Positions 53,926 through 63,964 of a stretch of 64,000 bases of DNA are shown here, in pieces (positions within the stretch are counted from its first letter, which is position 1; every line of letters starts with the position of its first letter). This DNA is from Campylobacter sp. US33a. Lineage in GTDB: Bacteria > Campylobacterota > Campylobacteria > Campylobacterales > Campylobacteraceae. Location of the stretch: contig NZ_RYYL01000007.1 of assembly GCF_004378855.1 (NCBI RefSeq), positions 94,353 through 158,352 on the forward strand, written 5' to 3'. Position numbers and translations under genes: made by a program. Below the pieces are notes generated by a model that saw nothing but the letters and a program-made list of their open reading frames with translations, did not search any database and was not told where the DNA came from.

Positions 53926-54282
53926 ATGAGAGCGAATATATTAAAAAGAAAAATTAATTTAAGAATTAAAAGAAAAAAAAGAATCAGAGCAAAAATTTCA
54001 GGTTGTGAAACTTTGCCAAGAATTTCTGTATTTAAATCAAATAGAACCCTTTATATTCAAGCAATTGATGATATCAAAGCTGTAACTTTAGTAGCAGCAG
54101 ATGGTCGTAAATTAGGTATTAAGGCAAATAAAGAAGGTGCTAAAAAAATTGCAGCTGAATTTGCAAAATCTTTAAAAGCTAAAAAAATCGAACAAGCTAT
54201 TTTTGATAGAAATGGTTATGTATATCATGGCGTAATTGCAGCATTAGCTGAATCTTTAAGAGAAAATGGCATTAAGCTATAA
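53926..54282 (+). CDS. rplR: 50S ribosomal protein L18
   Basis: 118 residues. Highly basic N-terminus ([20 protein letters not shown]), then the 5S-binding domain ending [20 protein letters not shown]. Confidence 0.97.
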   Translation: MRANILKRKINLRIKRKKRIRAKISGCETLPRISVFKSNRTLYIQAIDDIKAVTLVAADGRKLGIKANKEGAKKIAAEFAKSLKAKKIEQAIFDRNGYVYHGVIAALAESLRENGIKL

Positions 54283-54299
54283 AACCCGGAGGAGAATCG

Positions 54300-54743
54300 A
54301 TGGAAAAATATAATAAAGAAGAATTTGAAGAAGTAATCGTCGATATTGGCAGGGTTACTAAAGTTGTAAAAGGTGGTAGAAGATTTAGATTTACTGCCTT
54401 GGTTATTGTTGGAAACCGCAAAGGTTTGGTTGGTGTTGGTTATGGCAAAGCTAAGGAAGTTCCAGATGCTATTCGTAAGGCAGTTGATGATGCATTTAAA
54501 AATATCGTTGAAGTCAAAACCAAAGGTTCGACTATTGCTCATGATGTAGAAGTAAAATACAATGCAAGTAGAATTTTACTTAAACCAGCTAGCGAAGGTA
54601 CTGGTGTTATTGCGGGTGGTTCTACTCGTCCTATTGTAGAGCTTGCAGGTATTAAAGATATCTTGACTAAGTCTTTAGGATCAAATAACTCCGCTAATGT
54701 GGTTCGTGCTACAATTAAAGCTTTAACAATGTTAAAAGGATAA
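54300..54743 (+). CDS. rpsE: 30S ribosomal protein S5
   Basis: 147 residues. [20 protein letters not shown] and the double-stranded-RNA-type domain with [20 protein letters not shown]. Acts in decoding accuracy; changes in the loop give spectinomycin resistance. GGAGG precedes the ATG. Confidence 0.98.
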   Translation: MEKYNKEEFEEVIVDIGRVTKVVKGGRRFRFTALVIVGNRKGLVGVGYGKAKEVPDAIRKAVDDAFKNIVEVKTKGSTIAHDVEVKYNASRILLKPASEGTGVIAGGSTRPIVELAGIKDILTKSLGSNNSANVVRATIKALTMLKG

Positions 54744-54746
54744 AAA

Positions 54747-55139
54747 ATGAATTTACAAAAAGCAGCAGGATCAACTCATAAAACTAAAAGAATAGGTCGC
54801 GGACAAGGTAGTGGTATGGGCAAAACCTCTACCAAAGGTGGCAAAGGACAAACTGCAAGAAAAGGTTATAATGAAAAAAGAGGTTTTGAAGGTGGACAAC
54901 AACCACTTCAAAGAAGATTGCCAAAAGTAGGTTTTACTTCAAAAATTTTGAAACCTTATGTGATTAATGTTGAAAAAATTACAGCCGTAAAAGAACTCAG
55001 TGAAATTACTCTTGAGAGCATAAAAAGTGTGCATAAAATTTCAAAGGCTGTTAGTAAAATCAAGCTAATTGGCGTAAGCGCAAAAGATTTAGCTTCTAAA
55101 ATCAAAGACGAGAATATCAGCGTTACTGGAACAAAATAA
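54747..55139 (+). CDS. rplO: 50S ribosomal protein L15
   Basis: 130 residues. The Gly/Arg-rich N-terminal arm ([20 protein letters not shown]) enters the 50S core. It follows rpsE by 3 nt with no rpmD (L30) between, as in other Campylobacter. Its stop shares one base with the secY start. Confidence 0.98.
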   Translation: MNLQKAAGSTHKTKRIGRGQGSGMGKTSTKGGKGQTARKGYNEKRGFEGGQQPLQRRLPKVGFTSKILKPYVINVEKITAVKELSEITLESIKSVHKISKAVSKIKLIGVSAKDLASKIKDENISVTGTK

Positions 55140-56404
55140 TGAATAAGGCATTAGTAAATAAAATCCTTATTACTCTAGCCTTTTTGTTGGCATATCGGGT
55201 ATTAGCTTATGTAAGCGTACCCGGTGTGGATACTGGAGTTATTGCGGATTTTTTTAACAAACAGAGCAATAATGCTTTTGGTTTGTTTAATATGTTTAGT
55301 GGTGGTGCAGCTGAGAGATTTTCTATCATTGCTTTAGGCATTATGCCTTATATTACTGCTTCTATCATCATGGAATTGCTCGCTGCAACTTTCCCAAATA
55401 TCGGCAAAATGAAAAAAGAACGCGACGGTATGCAAAAATATATGCAAATCATTCGTTATGCAACTATAGTTATAACTTTAGTGCAAAGTATAGGTGTAGC
55501 CATTGGACTTCAAAGTCTTTCAGGATCAACGGGCGGTAGTGCTATTGTTATCGAAGATATGAATGTTTTTATTGCCATTTCTGCTATTTCTATGCTTGGC
55601 GGAACCATGCTTTTGATGTGGATAGGTGAGCAAATCACACAAAGAGGTGTGGGTAATGGTATTTCTTTGATTATTTTTGCGGGTATTGTTTCAGGTATTC
55701 CTGCGGCAATTAGCGGAACTGTTGATCTTATCAACTCAGGCGAGATGAATTTCTTAGTAGCTTTTGCGATTTTATTGATTATCTTACTCACTATTGGGGT
55801 GATTATTTATGTAGAACTTGGTGAAAGAAGAATTCCTATTTCTTACTCACGCAAAGTTGTAATGCAAAATCAAAATAAACGCATTATGAATTATATTCCT
55901 ATTAAGCTAAATTTGAGTGGAGTTATTCCCCCAATTTTTGCAAGTGCGATTTTAATGTTTCCAGCTACTATTTTACAAGCTAGTAATAATCAATATTTAA
56001 AAATCATCAACGACTATCTTAGTCCAAATGGTTATTTATTTCATATTTTAACTTTCTTGTTTGTGATTTTCTTTGCATATTTTTATGCTTCTATTGTGTT
56101 TAATGCTAAAGATATTTCTGAAAATCTTAAAAAACAAGGCGGTTTTATCCCTGGAATTCGTCCAGGAGAAGGCACAGCAAATTATCTTAATGAAATTGCT
56201 TCGCGCTTGACTCTATCTGGATCGATTTATTTAGGACTTGTGGCGACTTTGCCTTGGGTTTTAGTGAAATTTATGGGTGTGCCATTTTATTTTGGCGGAA
56301 CTTCAGTGTTGATTGTAGTGCAAGTGGCACTTGATACTATGAGAAAAATTGAAGCCCAAATTTATATGAGTAAATATCAAACCTTAAGCGCGGTAGGTTT
56401 ATAG
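55139..56404 (+). CDS. secY: Protein translocase subunit SecY
   Basis: 421 residues, ten membrane spans. LGIMPYITASIIMELL (plug/TM2 region) and the cytosolic loops GERRIPISYSRK and GFIPGIRPGEGTANYLN are conserved. With SecE and SecG it forms the Sec channel. Last gene of the ribosomal cluster; adk, map, infA or rpmJ, often found here, do not follow. Confidence 0.98.
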   Translation: MNKALVNKILITLAFLLAYRVLAYVSVPGVDTGVIADFFNKQSNNAFGLFNMFSGGAAERFSIIALGIMPYITASIIMELLAATFPNIGKMKKERDGMQKYMQIIRYATIVITLVQSIGVAIGLQSLSGSTGGSAIVIEDMNVFIAISAISMLGGTMLLMWIGEQITQRGVGNGISLIIFAGIVSGIPAAISGTVDLINSGEMNFLVAFAILLIILLTIGVIIYVELGERRIPISYSRKVVMQNQNKRIMNYIPIKLNLSGVIPPIFASAILMFPATILQASNNQYLKIINDYLSPNGYLFHILTFLFVIFFAYFYASIVFNAKDISENLKKQGGFIPGIRPGEGTANYLNEIASRLTLSGSIYLGLVATLPWVLVKFMGVPFYFGGTSVLIVVQVALDTMRKIEAQIYMSKYQTLSAVGL

Positions 56405-56418
56405 AACCTTTCAATTCA

Positions 56419-57603
56419 ATGCAAAAATTTAAGCAAGGAATTTTAAAATTTTTTCTTTTCTTGCTTGTTTTTGCTTATTTTAGAAAAATTATTTTTTTAG
56501 ATTTGTCTAAAAATAATGATTTAGGTCAAATGGCTATTTTATCACATAGAAATGGCGCCATTGATGGTTTTTTATACGCTTTTATTTTCCCCAAAATTCA
56601 ATTTTTACTAGCCAGAAATTTAAGACGCAGTTTTTTAGGAAAAATCTTCTTTCAAGGTATTGAAATTACAAGAGAAAAAGATAAAGAAAGGGCGTTGCAA
56701 CAAGGTTTAAAAGTAAAAGAAAATGACAATTTTAGCGCCTTAAAACAATGCTTAAATTTGATGCAAAGAGGCGGTACTTTAGGGATATTCCCAGAAGGCA
56801 CAAGTGCTTTAAACCCCAAGCATTTAAAATTTGCCAATGGAGCTTCTAAAATAGCGTATTTAATGTTGCAAAAAAATGCTTTAGAAATCACGCCTTTAAG
56901 TATCTTTTATGATGATCCTACTCAAATGGGTTCTAAAGTTTTTATTGTTAAAGGAAGGAATTTAAAATTTGATCATATTCAAGATAAGGAAATTTTATAT
57001 ACTCAAATTAGCGCCGCTTTAGAAAATATACTGATAGAATTTAAAGATGAAAAAGAACAAGAAAATTGTGAGAAGATAGCTATTTTTTCTTCTTTGTATA
57101 AAGATGAACTATATTTAAAAGTATTGAAAAATTCTAAAATTTCAAAATTACAAGAAAAATTGAAGTCCTATGAAATCAAAAGCTCTAAAGCTTTTTTGTA
57201 TAAAAATTGTGCCATTTTTCCTAAGTCTTTTTTGCTCAGCCTTTGGGTATTTTTCATAACAGCAATTATTGTAATACCTACTTTTTTGTTTAATTTGCCT
57301 ATTTTTCTAAGTTCTTTTATAGCAGCAAAATTTTCTAAAGAAAAGCATACCATAAGCCTTTATAAAATTTTATCAGGGACAAGTGCTTTTGTGATTTTTT
57401 ATATGGCTTTAGCTTTATTTTTTCCGCTTATAGCTTTTTTGTGTTGCATTTTTAGTTTGTGGGGTTTTCATCTTTATGGGGCTTTTAAAAAGCATGGAAT
57501 TTTTTTGCTTAATGCCTTATTTTTTAACAAATTAAAGCGAGATTATGATGATTTGCAAGAAGAGATTAATGAGTATTTTAAAAACCAAAATTCAGCTTTT
57601 TGA
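56419..57603 (+). CDS. PlsC-type lysophospholipid/glycerolipid acyltransferase with membrane tail
   Basis: 394 residues. Acyltransferase motif I is SHRNGAIDG (H43, D49, H-x5-D as in the NHPN-type branch) and motif III is FPEGTS (124-129). An N-terminal span anchors it and two strongly hydrophobic segments lie in the C-terminal third (about 272-300 and 325-350), an addition to ordinary PlsC. It should transfer an acyl chain to a glycerol-phosphate-type lipid at the inner membrane. No Shine-Dalgarno sequence is seen 14 nt after secY. Its end overlaps the PAP2 gene, so the two are coupled. Confidence 0.8.
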   Translation: MQKFKQGILKFFLFLLVFAYFRKIIFLDLSKNNDLGQMAILSHRNGAIDGFLYAFIFPKIQFLLARNLRRSFLGKIFFQGIEITREKDKERALQQGLKVKENDNFSALKQCLNLMQRGGTLGIFPEGTSALNPKHLKFANGASKIAYLMLQKNALEITPLSIFYDDPTQMGSKVFIVKGRNLKFDHIQDKEILYTQISAALENILIEFKDEKEQENCEKIAIFSSLYKDELYLKVLKNSKISKLQEKLKSYEIKSSKAFLYKNCAIFPKSFLLSLWVFFITAIIVIPTFLFNLPIFLSSFIAAKFSKEKHTISLYKILSGTSAFVIFYMALALFFPLIAFLCCIFSLWGFHLYGAFKKHGIFLLNALFFNKLKRDYDDLQEEINEYFKNQNSAF

Positions 57604-58411
57604 ATTTTTGTGGTTTTGTTTTTTTGGTATTATGTTTATAAGGCTTATTTCCAACGCATTTTTTAGCATTTATACTTTAGTCATTATGGGTTATTTGGTA
57701 ATTAGTTTTGTACTTTTCTTTCTTAAAAACTATCGTTTAAAATTTGGTATTTATGTGCTTTTTATGAATAGCATTTTTACTTTGCTAAGAGAAATATCGC
57801 CTTTAATAAATATGGATAAAAAAGATTCTTATCTTGCTTTAATTGATGCTTTTATTTTGGGAGATATTAAAAATCTATCTTTATTTTTAGAAAATTTTTC
57901 TAATATTTATTTGACAGAGCTTTTAAGTATTGCTTATTTACTTTTTATGGTACAACTTGCATTTTATTTCGTCTTTTATCTTTGCGCAGATGAAAAAATT
58001 TCAAAAGCCTTTTATAATGGAATCTTAAGCTTTTATGCCATTGGGTTTTTAGGATATATTTTTGTTCCAGCCATAGGGCCTTATTTTTATTATGCGAGTG
58101 AATTTAAAAATTCACTGAGTGGGTTTTTCTTTAGAGATTTTTTAGATAAAGCTTATCCAACTTTTAGTAATTTTAGTGATGTTTTTCCAAGTTTGCATTG
58201 CGGAATTTCTTTATTTATTTTGCTTTTTTTGCAATATTTTAATAAAAAACATTTTTATTTTTGGCTCATTCCTTGTATTTTACTTTGGTTTTCTACAATT
58301 TATTTGCGTTATCATTATTTGATTGATTGTGTTGTTGGTTTTGTTTTGGCATACTTTTTTTATCAACTTGCAAAAAGGACTTTTAATGCAAATTTTAAAA
58401 TTCAGCGATGA
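57569..58411 (+). CDS. PAP2-family membrane phosphatase/phosphotransferase
   Basis: About 280 residues from ATG 57569, with AGAAGAG just upstream; ATG 57545 is also possible. Six membrane spans. FPSLHCGISLF supplies PSxH and YLRYHYLIDC the final R-x-x-x-x-x-D region with the catalytic His, in the PAP2_3 arrangement seen in inositol-phosphoceramide synthase-like enzymes. It may dephosphorylate a lipid phosphate or move a phospho-head group between lipids. Overlaps the acyltransferase by 35 nt and the following gene by 26 nt: a tightly packed operon. Confidence 0.75.
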   Translation: MSILKTKIQLFEFLWFCFFGIMFIRLISNAFFSIYTLVIMGYLVISFVLFFLKNYRLKFGIYVLFMNSIFTLLREISPLINMDKKDSYLALIDAFILGDIKNLSLFLENFSNIYLTELLSIAYLLFMVQLAFYFVFYLCADEKISKAFYNGILSFYAIGFLGYIFVPAIGPYFYYASEFKNSLSGFFFRDFLDKAYPTFSNFSDVFPSLHCGISLFILLFLQYFNKKHFYFWLIPCILLWFSTIYLRYHYLIDCVVGFVLAYFFYQLAKRTFNANFKIQR

Positions 58412-60878
58412 AAAAGCTACAAATTTAGAGCTTTGTGGAGGCAAGGGGGCAAATTTAGCTAAGCTTACAAGAGCAGGTTTTAAAGTGCCTCAAGGTTTTA
58501 TCATTAGTGTAAAAGCTTATAGGAAATTCATAGAAAATGACGAAAATATCAAAAATTTAATTGAAAATTTTGGTTATATTTTTGATTATCAAGATTTAGA
58601 CAAATTAGAAAAACAAAGCAAAATTTTAAGAGAGGCTTTTTTAGAGCTTGATTTTGGCTCGGAATTTTTAAAAGAATTTGATGAAAATTTAAAAGAATTT
58701 GATGAAAATACGGCTTTTAGTGTGCGTTCTTCTTCTACAATGGAAGATTTAAATTCTGCAGCTTTTGCAGGAGCTCACGATACTTTTTTAAATATTTATG
58801 GCAGAGATGAAATTTTAAAACATATCAAGCATTGTTTTGCTTCTTTATGGCAAAGTCGTGCCATTTTATACCGCGAAGAAAAAAACTTTTTTCAAAACGA
58901 AGCTTGTATGGCTGTTGTGGTGCAAAAAATGGTAAATGCGGATTTTGCAGGAGTTAGCTTTTCTATCAATCCTGTCAAAAACCGCAATGATGAAATTTTA
59001 ATCAATGCAAATTATGGTTTAGGTGAAAGTGTGGTAAATGGCGAATTTGAGGTGGATGAGTATTGTGTTTCAAAGAGTGATTTTTCTTTGCGTTCTAGTC
59101 ATATAGCCACGAAAGAATTTTGTATTATTCAAGATAAATTTGGCACAAAAGAAGAAAAAATAAGCAAAGAAAAGCAAAACATTCCTTGTCTTAGCGAGGA
59201 AAAGCTAAAACAAATTGCAAAGTTAAATTGCGATGTGGAAAAATATTATGCTTTTGCACAAGATATAGAATGGGCCATAGAAAAAGATGAGCTTTATTTG
59301 CTTCAAGCAAGAGCAATCACGACTTTAGCAGAGAGATGGACGCGCGATGAGTCAGCAGAGCGTTATCCAAATGTGATCACGCCTTTTACTTGGGATTATG
59401 TAGATAAAGCTTTTCACATCTCTTTGGAATATTCTTTTGAAATGATGAATTTACCGAGCTTTAAAGGCAAATGGTTTGCAAGTTTTAACAATTATATCTA
59501 TGGCAATCAAAATGCAGTTTGGCTTTATATGCAAAGCGGAAATTTAGGTATAGATTTTAAAAATTTAGATACAGCATTAGAGCAAATTTTACAAAAATAT
59601 CCTCATATTTATGATTTACCAAAGCAATGGATGAGAGATTTGGATGATTATTTAAAAGGGATAGGGAGTTTAGAAAATAAAATGTTGTTAAATGATGAAC
59701 AGGCTTTTGATTTTTTAGATGAAGTTGTAAATCTTGGCACAATATATTTTCGTCCAAATATTGCTATATCCATAACTCAAAGCTTACTTTATAGGATTTT
59801 AAAAACATTTTTAGAAAAATTAGTAGGGGAAAAATCGGGCTTTTATTTTGATATTTTAACGCGTTTTGATGAGAGTAAAACGGCGCAAGTAAATGAAGAT
59901 TTACTTACTTTAGCAGAATTTATAGTCAAAGATCCATTTTTAAAGAGTGAATTTGAAAAATATAATTCGCAAGAGCTTGAAGAAAAAATGTTTAATTATA
60001 AAGTTTTAAGGCAGAAATTTTGGAGCTTTTTGGCTCATCACGGACACAGAGAAATAGATTTTGATCCTTATCATCCTACTTGGAGCGAAGCACCTAGTGT
60101 AGTTCTTGATAATATTAAGCTTTTATTAAATAGCGATTTTGAAAAGCTTGCAAATGAAAAACTTCACAAGAAAAAATTATATTTTAATACCAAAAATGAG
60201 CTTTTTGCATTGTTACCAAAGCAGTGGCATTTTGGCTTTGATGAGCTTTTAAATTTGGTAAAAACCTATACGCTTTTAGATGATTTGGAGCACTATGAAA
60301 CAACGCGTTTGAGTATTTTAGTGAGAAAAGCTACTAAGGCTATAGGCGAGTATTTTGTAAAACTAGGCATTATAAAAGATCCTTTAGATGTGTTTTTTAC
60401 TCATATGCAGACAATTTTAGATTATAAAGAAGGTAAAATAACAAGCCAAATGGTGCGTTTAGAGATAGAAAAAGAAAAAGTACAGTATCTTGAAAATTCT
60501 AAAAAAATCCCAGCTTGGAATTTGGGTGAAGAAGATGAGGTTCTTGAAGGCGACAGCGAGGTTTTAGAAGGTGTAGCAGGAAGTATGGGAGTTGCTATAG
60601 GAGAAGTTTATTTAGTGCATTCTAAAGATGATTTCGCTACTTTTCCAAAAGATGCGATTTTGGTTGCATGCACAACCAATCCAGCTTGGACGCCACTTTT
60701 TTACTCCGCAAAAGGCGTGATTACAGAAAGCGGAGGAGCTTTATCGCATGGAGCGGTTACCGCAAGAGAGATGAAACTTCCTGCAGTAATGAGCATAAGA
60801 AATGCAATGCAAATTCTTAAAAACGGTATGCAAGTTAAAATAGATGGCAATAAGGGAAAAGTGTATATTTTAGATTGA
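58386..60878 (+). CDS. PEP synthase/rifampin phosphotransferase-like dikinase
   Basis: 830 residues from ATG 58386 (AAAGGA upstream; earlier ATG has no support). Domains: ATP-grasp PPDK_N (1-310; GGKGANLAKLTRAGFKVPQG, SVRSSSTMEDLNSAAFAG), a large middle domain (about 320-720) and the swivelling phospho-His domain with GGALSHGAVTARE (His near 788). PEP synthase has a PEP/pyruvate barrel at its C-terminus; this protein ends right after the His domain, the order of rifampin phosphotransferase. It likely moves the beta-phosphate of ATP through His to a small acceptor, or lipid, bound by the middle domain. Third gene of the acyltransferase-PAP2 operon. Confidence 0.75.
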   Translation: MQILKFSDEKATNLELCGGKGANLAKLTRAGFKVPQGFIISVKAYRKFIENDENIKNLIENFGYIFDYQDLDKLEKQSKILREAFLELDFGSEFLKEFDENLKEFDENTAFSVRSSSTMEDLNSAAFAGAHDTFLNIYGRDEILKHIKHCFASLWQSRAILYREEKNFFQNEACMAVVVQKMVNADFAGVSFSINPVKNRNDEILINANYGLGESVVNGEFEVDEYCVSKSDFSLRSSHIATKEFCIIQDKFGTKEEKISKEKQNIPCLSEEKLKQIAKLNCDVEKYYAFAQDIEWAIEKDELYLLQARAITTLAERWTRDESAERYPNVITPFTWDYVDKAFHISLEYSFEMMNLPSFKGKWFASFNNYIYGNQNAVWLYMQSGNLGIDFKNLDTALEQILQKYPHIYDLPKQWMRDLDDYLKGIGSLENKMLLNDEQAFDFLDEVVNLGTIYFRPNIAISITQSLLYRILKTFLEKLVGEKSGFYFDILTRFDESKTAQVNEDLLTLAEFIVKDPFLKSEFEKYNSQELEEKMFNYKVLRQKFWSFLAHHGHREIDFDPYHPTWSEAPSVVLDNIKLLLNSDFEKLANEKLHKKKLYFNTKNELFALLPKQWHFGFDELLNLVKTYTLLDDLEHYETTRLSILVRKATKAIGEYFVKLGIIKDPLDVFFTHMQTILDYKEGKITSQMVRLEIEKEKVQYLENSKKIPAWNLGEEDEVLEGDSEVLEGVAGSMGVAIGEVYLVHSKDDFATFPKDAILVACTTNPAWTPLFYSAKGVITESGGALSHGAVTAREMKLPAVMSIRNAMQILKNGMQVKIDGNKGKVYILD

Positions 60879-60958
60879 ATTAAAATGAGTAGAAAACGGT
60901 TTATTTTTTAAAATCAATACAAAGTTTTTCCGAGTTTGTATAGTATTTATAAGTTTAA

Positions 60959-60964
60959 GATACA
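60959..60964 (+). promoter_or_regulatory. Candidate -10 box (TACAAT) of the DUF3298-like gene
   Basis: TACAAT lies 30 nt before the ATG at 60995 in an otherwise featureless 116-nt gap after the dikinase gene. Position approximate to one or two bases. Confidence 0.5.
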
Positions 60965-60994
60965 ATGCTTAAATATTGAAATTTAGGATATTAA

Positions 60995-62089
60995 ATGAGA
61001 TTTTCTAGCTATTTTTTAAAAATTTTATTACCTTTTGTTTGTATAGGTTTTTTGGGTGCGAATATGAATGCAAAGCAAAGTGATCCAGAGGGTGAATTTT
61101 ATTTATTAGAAGGTAAAATTGGACAGGATAAGCTTTTATTGTATTTAGAAATGCAAAAAACCGCTAAAGATTACTACACTATAAATGCTAAATTTTCAGA
61201 TTCTGATTCGTATTTTATGGGGCAAATTTGGGAGCAAAATCTCAGCTTTGTTTTAAATGAAGAGAATGAAATAAAAAAAATCACAGGTAGTGTGAAATTT
61301 GATAAAAATCACTTCCCTATTTTAGAAACAAAAATTGATGAAAAAAAAGTTAATTTTTTGCCTTCAACACATAGACTTAATACTCTAAAATTTGTAAGAA
61401 TAGAATTTAAAGAAAAGAAAAACATTGAAGATCGGTTTGGGCAAAGAGAGATTACTTATAAATTGGAAGATGAGATGTTTTTTATTCCAAAATCTTTAAT
61501 AAACACACAAGCAAGGGAAAAAATCAACGATATTATAGCCTTAGGAGCTAAAGATTTTAAACATTTAAAACAAAAAATTCAAGAAAAGCATAATGAACAA
61601 AGAGCTAAAGAATGGGATAAGCTTTCTTTTAATACAGAATATGCTAGATATTTTGGGGTGGATTATTTAGATGACAAAATTTTAAGTTTTAAAATCACAA
61701 ATTATCAATATTTTGGTGGCGCGCATGGAAATGTCAATATAAGCCCCTTGAGTTTTTCTTTAAAAGATGGCAGTATTTTGTCCAACAAAAGCGAGGATTT
61801 GTTTAAAGATGTAAGCGATCCTACTTTGCTGGATTTGATTTTACAAGCTTTAGTAAAGTATGACAAAGGCGAGGATGCAGCAAGATTTTTAGAATGGGGC
61901 GGTGAAAGCAGAAAAAATATTTCTCTACCGTCAGAATTTTACTTGAATGAGAAAGGAATTAAATTCATTTGGCAGCCATACGAAATCGCATCTTATGCTG
62001 AAGGATTCATCAGCGTTGTTTTGGATTTTGATTCTTTGAAACCCTTTGTAAAAGAAAATTCGGTTTATAGATATTTGTTTGAAAAATAA
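60995..62089 (+). CDS. Exported DUF3298/DUF4163-like protein
   Basis: 364 residues. A signal peptide (residues 1-26, LKILLPFVCIGFLGA) is followed by an N-terminal beta-rich half with no assignment and a C-terminal DUF3298-like domain: NYQYFGGAHGNVNISPLSFS (the GGAH motif), LFKDVSDP, and PYEIASYAEGF. Proteins of this group resemble RsiV-type lysozyme-binding modules. A periplasmic or surface role is likely, function otherwise unknown. Single gene. Confidence 0.75.
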   Translation: MRFSSYFLKILLPFVCIGFLGANMNAKQSDPEGEFYLLEGKIGQDKLLLYLEMQKTAKDYYTINAKFSDSDSYFMGQIWEQNLSFVLNEENEIKKITGSVKFDKNHFPILETKIDEKKVNFLPSTHRLNTLKFVRIEFKEKKNIEDRFGQREITYKLEDEMFFIPKSLINTQAREKINDIIALGAKDFKHLKQKIQEKHNEQRAKEWDKLSFNTEYARYFGVDYLDDKILSFKITNYQYFGGAHGNVNISPLSFSLKDGSILSNKSEDLFKDVSDPTLLDLILQALVKYDKGEDAARFLEWGGESRKNISLPSEFYLNEKGIKFIWQPYEIASYAEGFISVVLDFDSLKPFVKENSVYRYLFEK

Positions 62090-62134
62090 TTGATTTTTTC
62101 TAATGATTGTAGTGTGAGTTAATATATATTGGAG

Positions 62135-62140
62135 TACAAT
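62135..62140 (+). promoter_or_regulatory. Candidate -10 box (TACAAT) of the chemoreceptor gene
   Basis: TACAAT 30 nt before the ATG at 62170. I see no FliA (sigma-28) or sigma-54 box in the 80-nt gap, so vegetative expression is likely. Confidence 0.45.
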
Positions 62141-62169
62141 ACCAAAAAATTTATTTTTTGGAGCTTAAA

Positions 62170-63810
62170 ATGCATTTAAAATTCGGAATTTCAACTAGAT
62201 TATATTTGGGTTTTCTTTTGTTGATGGTTGCTATGTTGATAGTGGCTTTTTTCAGTATTATAAAAATCAAATTTTTGGATAATACCTTAACTACGGCTAC
62301 AGGAGAGAATGCATTAGTTTCGCGTCAAGCTATTAATTATCGTGGTAGCATTCATGACCGTTCTATTTTAATAAGAGATATAATATTAATAAAAGATCCT
62401 AAAGATTTGGAGCATACTTTAAATCAAATTAAAAAATTGGAGCAAGATTATTTTGTTGCAGAAGAAAAGTTGGCAGAAATTTTAGCTCAAGGCAATGTGA
62501 GTAAAGAAGTAAAAATAATGGTTGAGGATATCGCTAAAATAAAGTTGTTGACAACTCAAACTTATGCAAAGATTATTGATTATATAGTAAATCAAAAAGA
62601 TATTGAATCTGCTAGAGAGTTATTGCTAACTTCGGCTAGAGACCAGTTTATTTTATGGTTGGCTCAAACGAATAAATTAATTGATTATGAAGAGTTGGCA
62701 AATCAGCGTCTTACTGAATCTGCTCTAAATGAAACCAGATCATTTGAATTCACAATGATTGTTATAATAACTATAGCTTTAATTTTTTCTATAATTATTG
62801 CTTATTTCATTGTGCGCTATATCAAACAATCCGTAGGTGGAGAGCCAAGAGTTGTAAATGATATTATTACGGAAGTGGCTAATGGAAATTTAACTCAAAA
62901 AATTCATACAAATTACAATCAAAGTATTCTTTATGCGGTTTCAAAGATGCAGGAGCAGCTTCGTGGTATTGTTTATAAGGTAATGCTAATAGTAGAAGAG
63001 TTAAATTCTAAAGCTGATTTGGTAGCCGAGCGTATTAATGAAACAGAAAAATCAGTTTTATTTCAAGGACAAACTTCCAAAGAATCTGTTTTTAAAATTA
63101 GAGAAATCAGTCAAAAAACAAAAAATATTTCGCAAAATGCTTCAGAAACAGAGCAGAATTCAAAAAACACCACTGAAGTTTGTCAAAATAATAAAAAATC
63201 AGCAGAAGATACAGCATCACAGATGGAATATATAGCTAATAATTCTTCGCAAGTTTCAGAGCAAATTGCTTTATTGCGCGAACATACAAAAAATATTGAT
63301 ACAAGTACAGATTTGATTAGTGAAATAACAGATCAGACAAATTTGTTAGCTTTAAATGCAGCTATTGAAGCAGCAAGGGCTGGTGATATAGGAAGGGGCT
63401 TTGCTGTCGTTGCGGATGAAATTCGTAAACTTGCTGAAAAAACAGGAGGTGCTACAGATCAAATTGCAATCATTAATAAAAAAATTCAAGAAGAAACCAT
63501 AGCTACTGTAAAGATGATTGAAGAATCCATTCCGCTCATTGCTCAAGGAAAAAATTTAAGTGAAGGAATGCTTGATAGTGTTGAGCTTATTTATAAACAA
63601 GCCAATGATAGCCTTTTGAAAGCACGTGATGTGAATAAAGAAATTGCAGAGCAAGTAGAACTTATGAATGAAATTGAAGAAAAAATTATTTTGGTATCCG
63701 ATATATCAGAAAAAACCCAAAAAGAAGTAAGTCAAAATAAAGATGCAATGAATGAGCTTAAAGTAATTTCTAATACTTTGAAAAAAGAGATTGAAATTTT
63801 TAGACTATAA
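62170..63810 (+). CDS. Methyl-accepting chemotaxis protein
   Basis: 546 residues from ATG 62170 (GGAG 7 nt upstream; an earlier TTG gives four extra codons). TM1 about 11-32, a periplasmic four-helix-bundle-type sensor (33-195), TM2 about 196-218, a HAMP-like linker and the cytosolic signalling domain. The hairpin tip is [20 protein letters not shown] followed by [15 protein letters not shown], which contacts CheA and CheW. The C-terminal CheR-binding pentapeptide is absent. It senses an unknown ligand; 4HB sensors often respond to small organic compounds. Confidence 0.93.
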   Translation: MHLKFGISTRLYLGFLLLMVAMLIVAFFSIIKIKFLDNTLTTATGENALVSRQAINYRGSIHDRSILIRDIILIKDPKDLEHTLNQIKKLEQDYFVAEEKLAEILAQGNVSKEVKIMVEDIAKIKLLTTQTYAKIIDYIVNQKDIESARELLLTSARDQFILWLAQTNKLIDYEELANQRLTESALNETRSFEFTMIVIITIALIFSIIIAYFIVRYIKQSVGGEPRVVNDIITEVANGNLTQKIHTNYNQSILYAVSKMQEQLRGIVYKVMLIVEELNSKADLVAERINETEKSVLFQGQTSKESVFKIREISQKTKNISQNASETEQNSKNTTEVCQNNKKSAEDTASQMEYIANNSSQVSEQIALLREHTKNIDTSTDLISEITDQTNLLALNAAIEAARAGDIGRGFAVVADEIRKLAEKTGGATDQIAIINKKIQEETIATVKMIEESIPLIAQGKNLSEGMLDSVELIYKQANDSLLKARDVNKEIAEQVELMNEIEEKIILVSDISEKTQKEVSQNKDAMNELKVISNTLKKEIEIFRL

Positions 63811-63844
63811 AAACTTGGTAATTTTAAGTTTTTCATAGATATTG

Positions 63845-63878
63845 TAATAAATCTAGTATAAAAATTCTAGATTTATTA
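63845..63878. terminator. 12-bp hairpin after the chemoreceptor gene
   Basis: TAATAAATCTAG pairs with CTAGATTTATTA around a 10-nt loop, 35 nt past the stop, flanked by TTTCTATA. Low GC; it could serve transcripts from both sides. Confidence 0.5.
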
Positions 63879-63964
63879 TTTCTATATACAAGTTAAACAA
63901 ATCAATTTAATATAGATATAAACCATTTCAATTTCCATCTTTCAGTCCCAACCAAAAATTCAAA

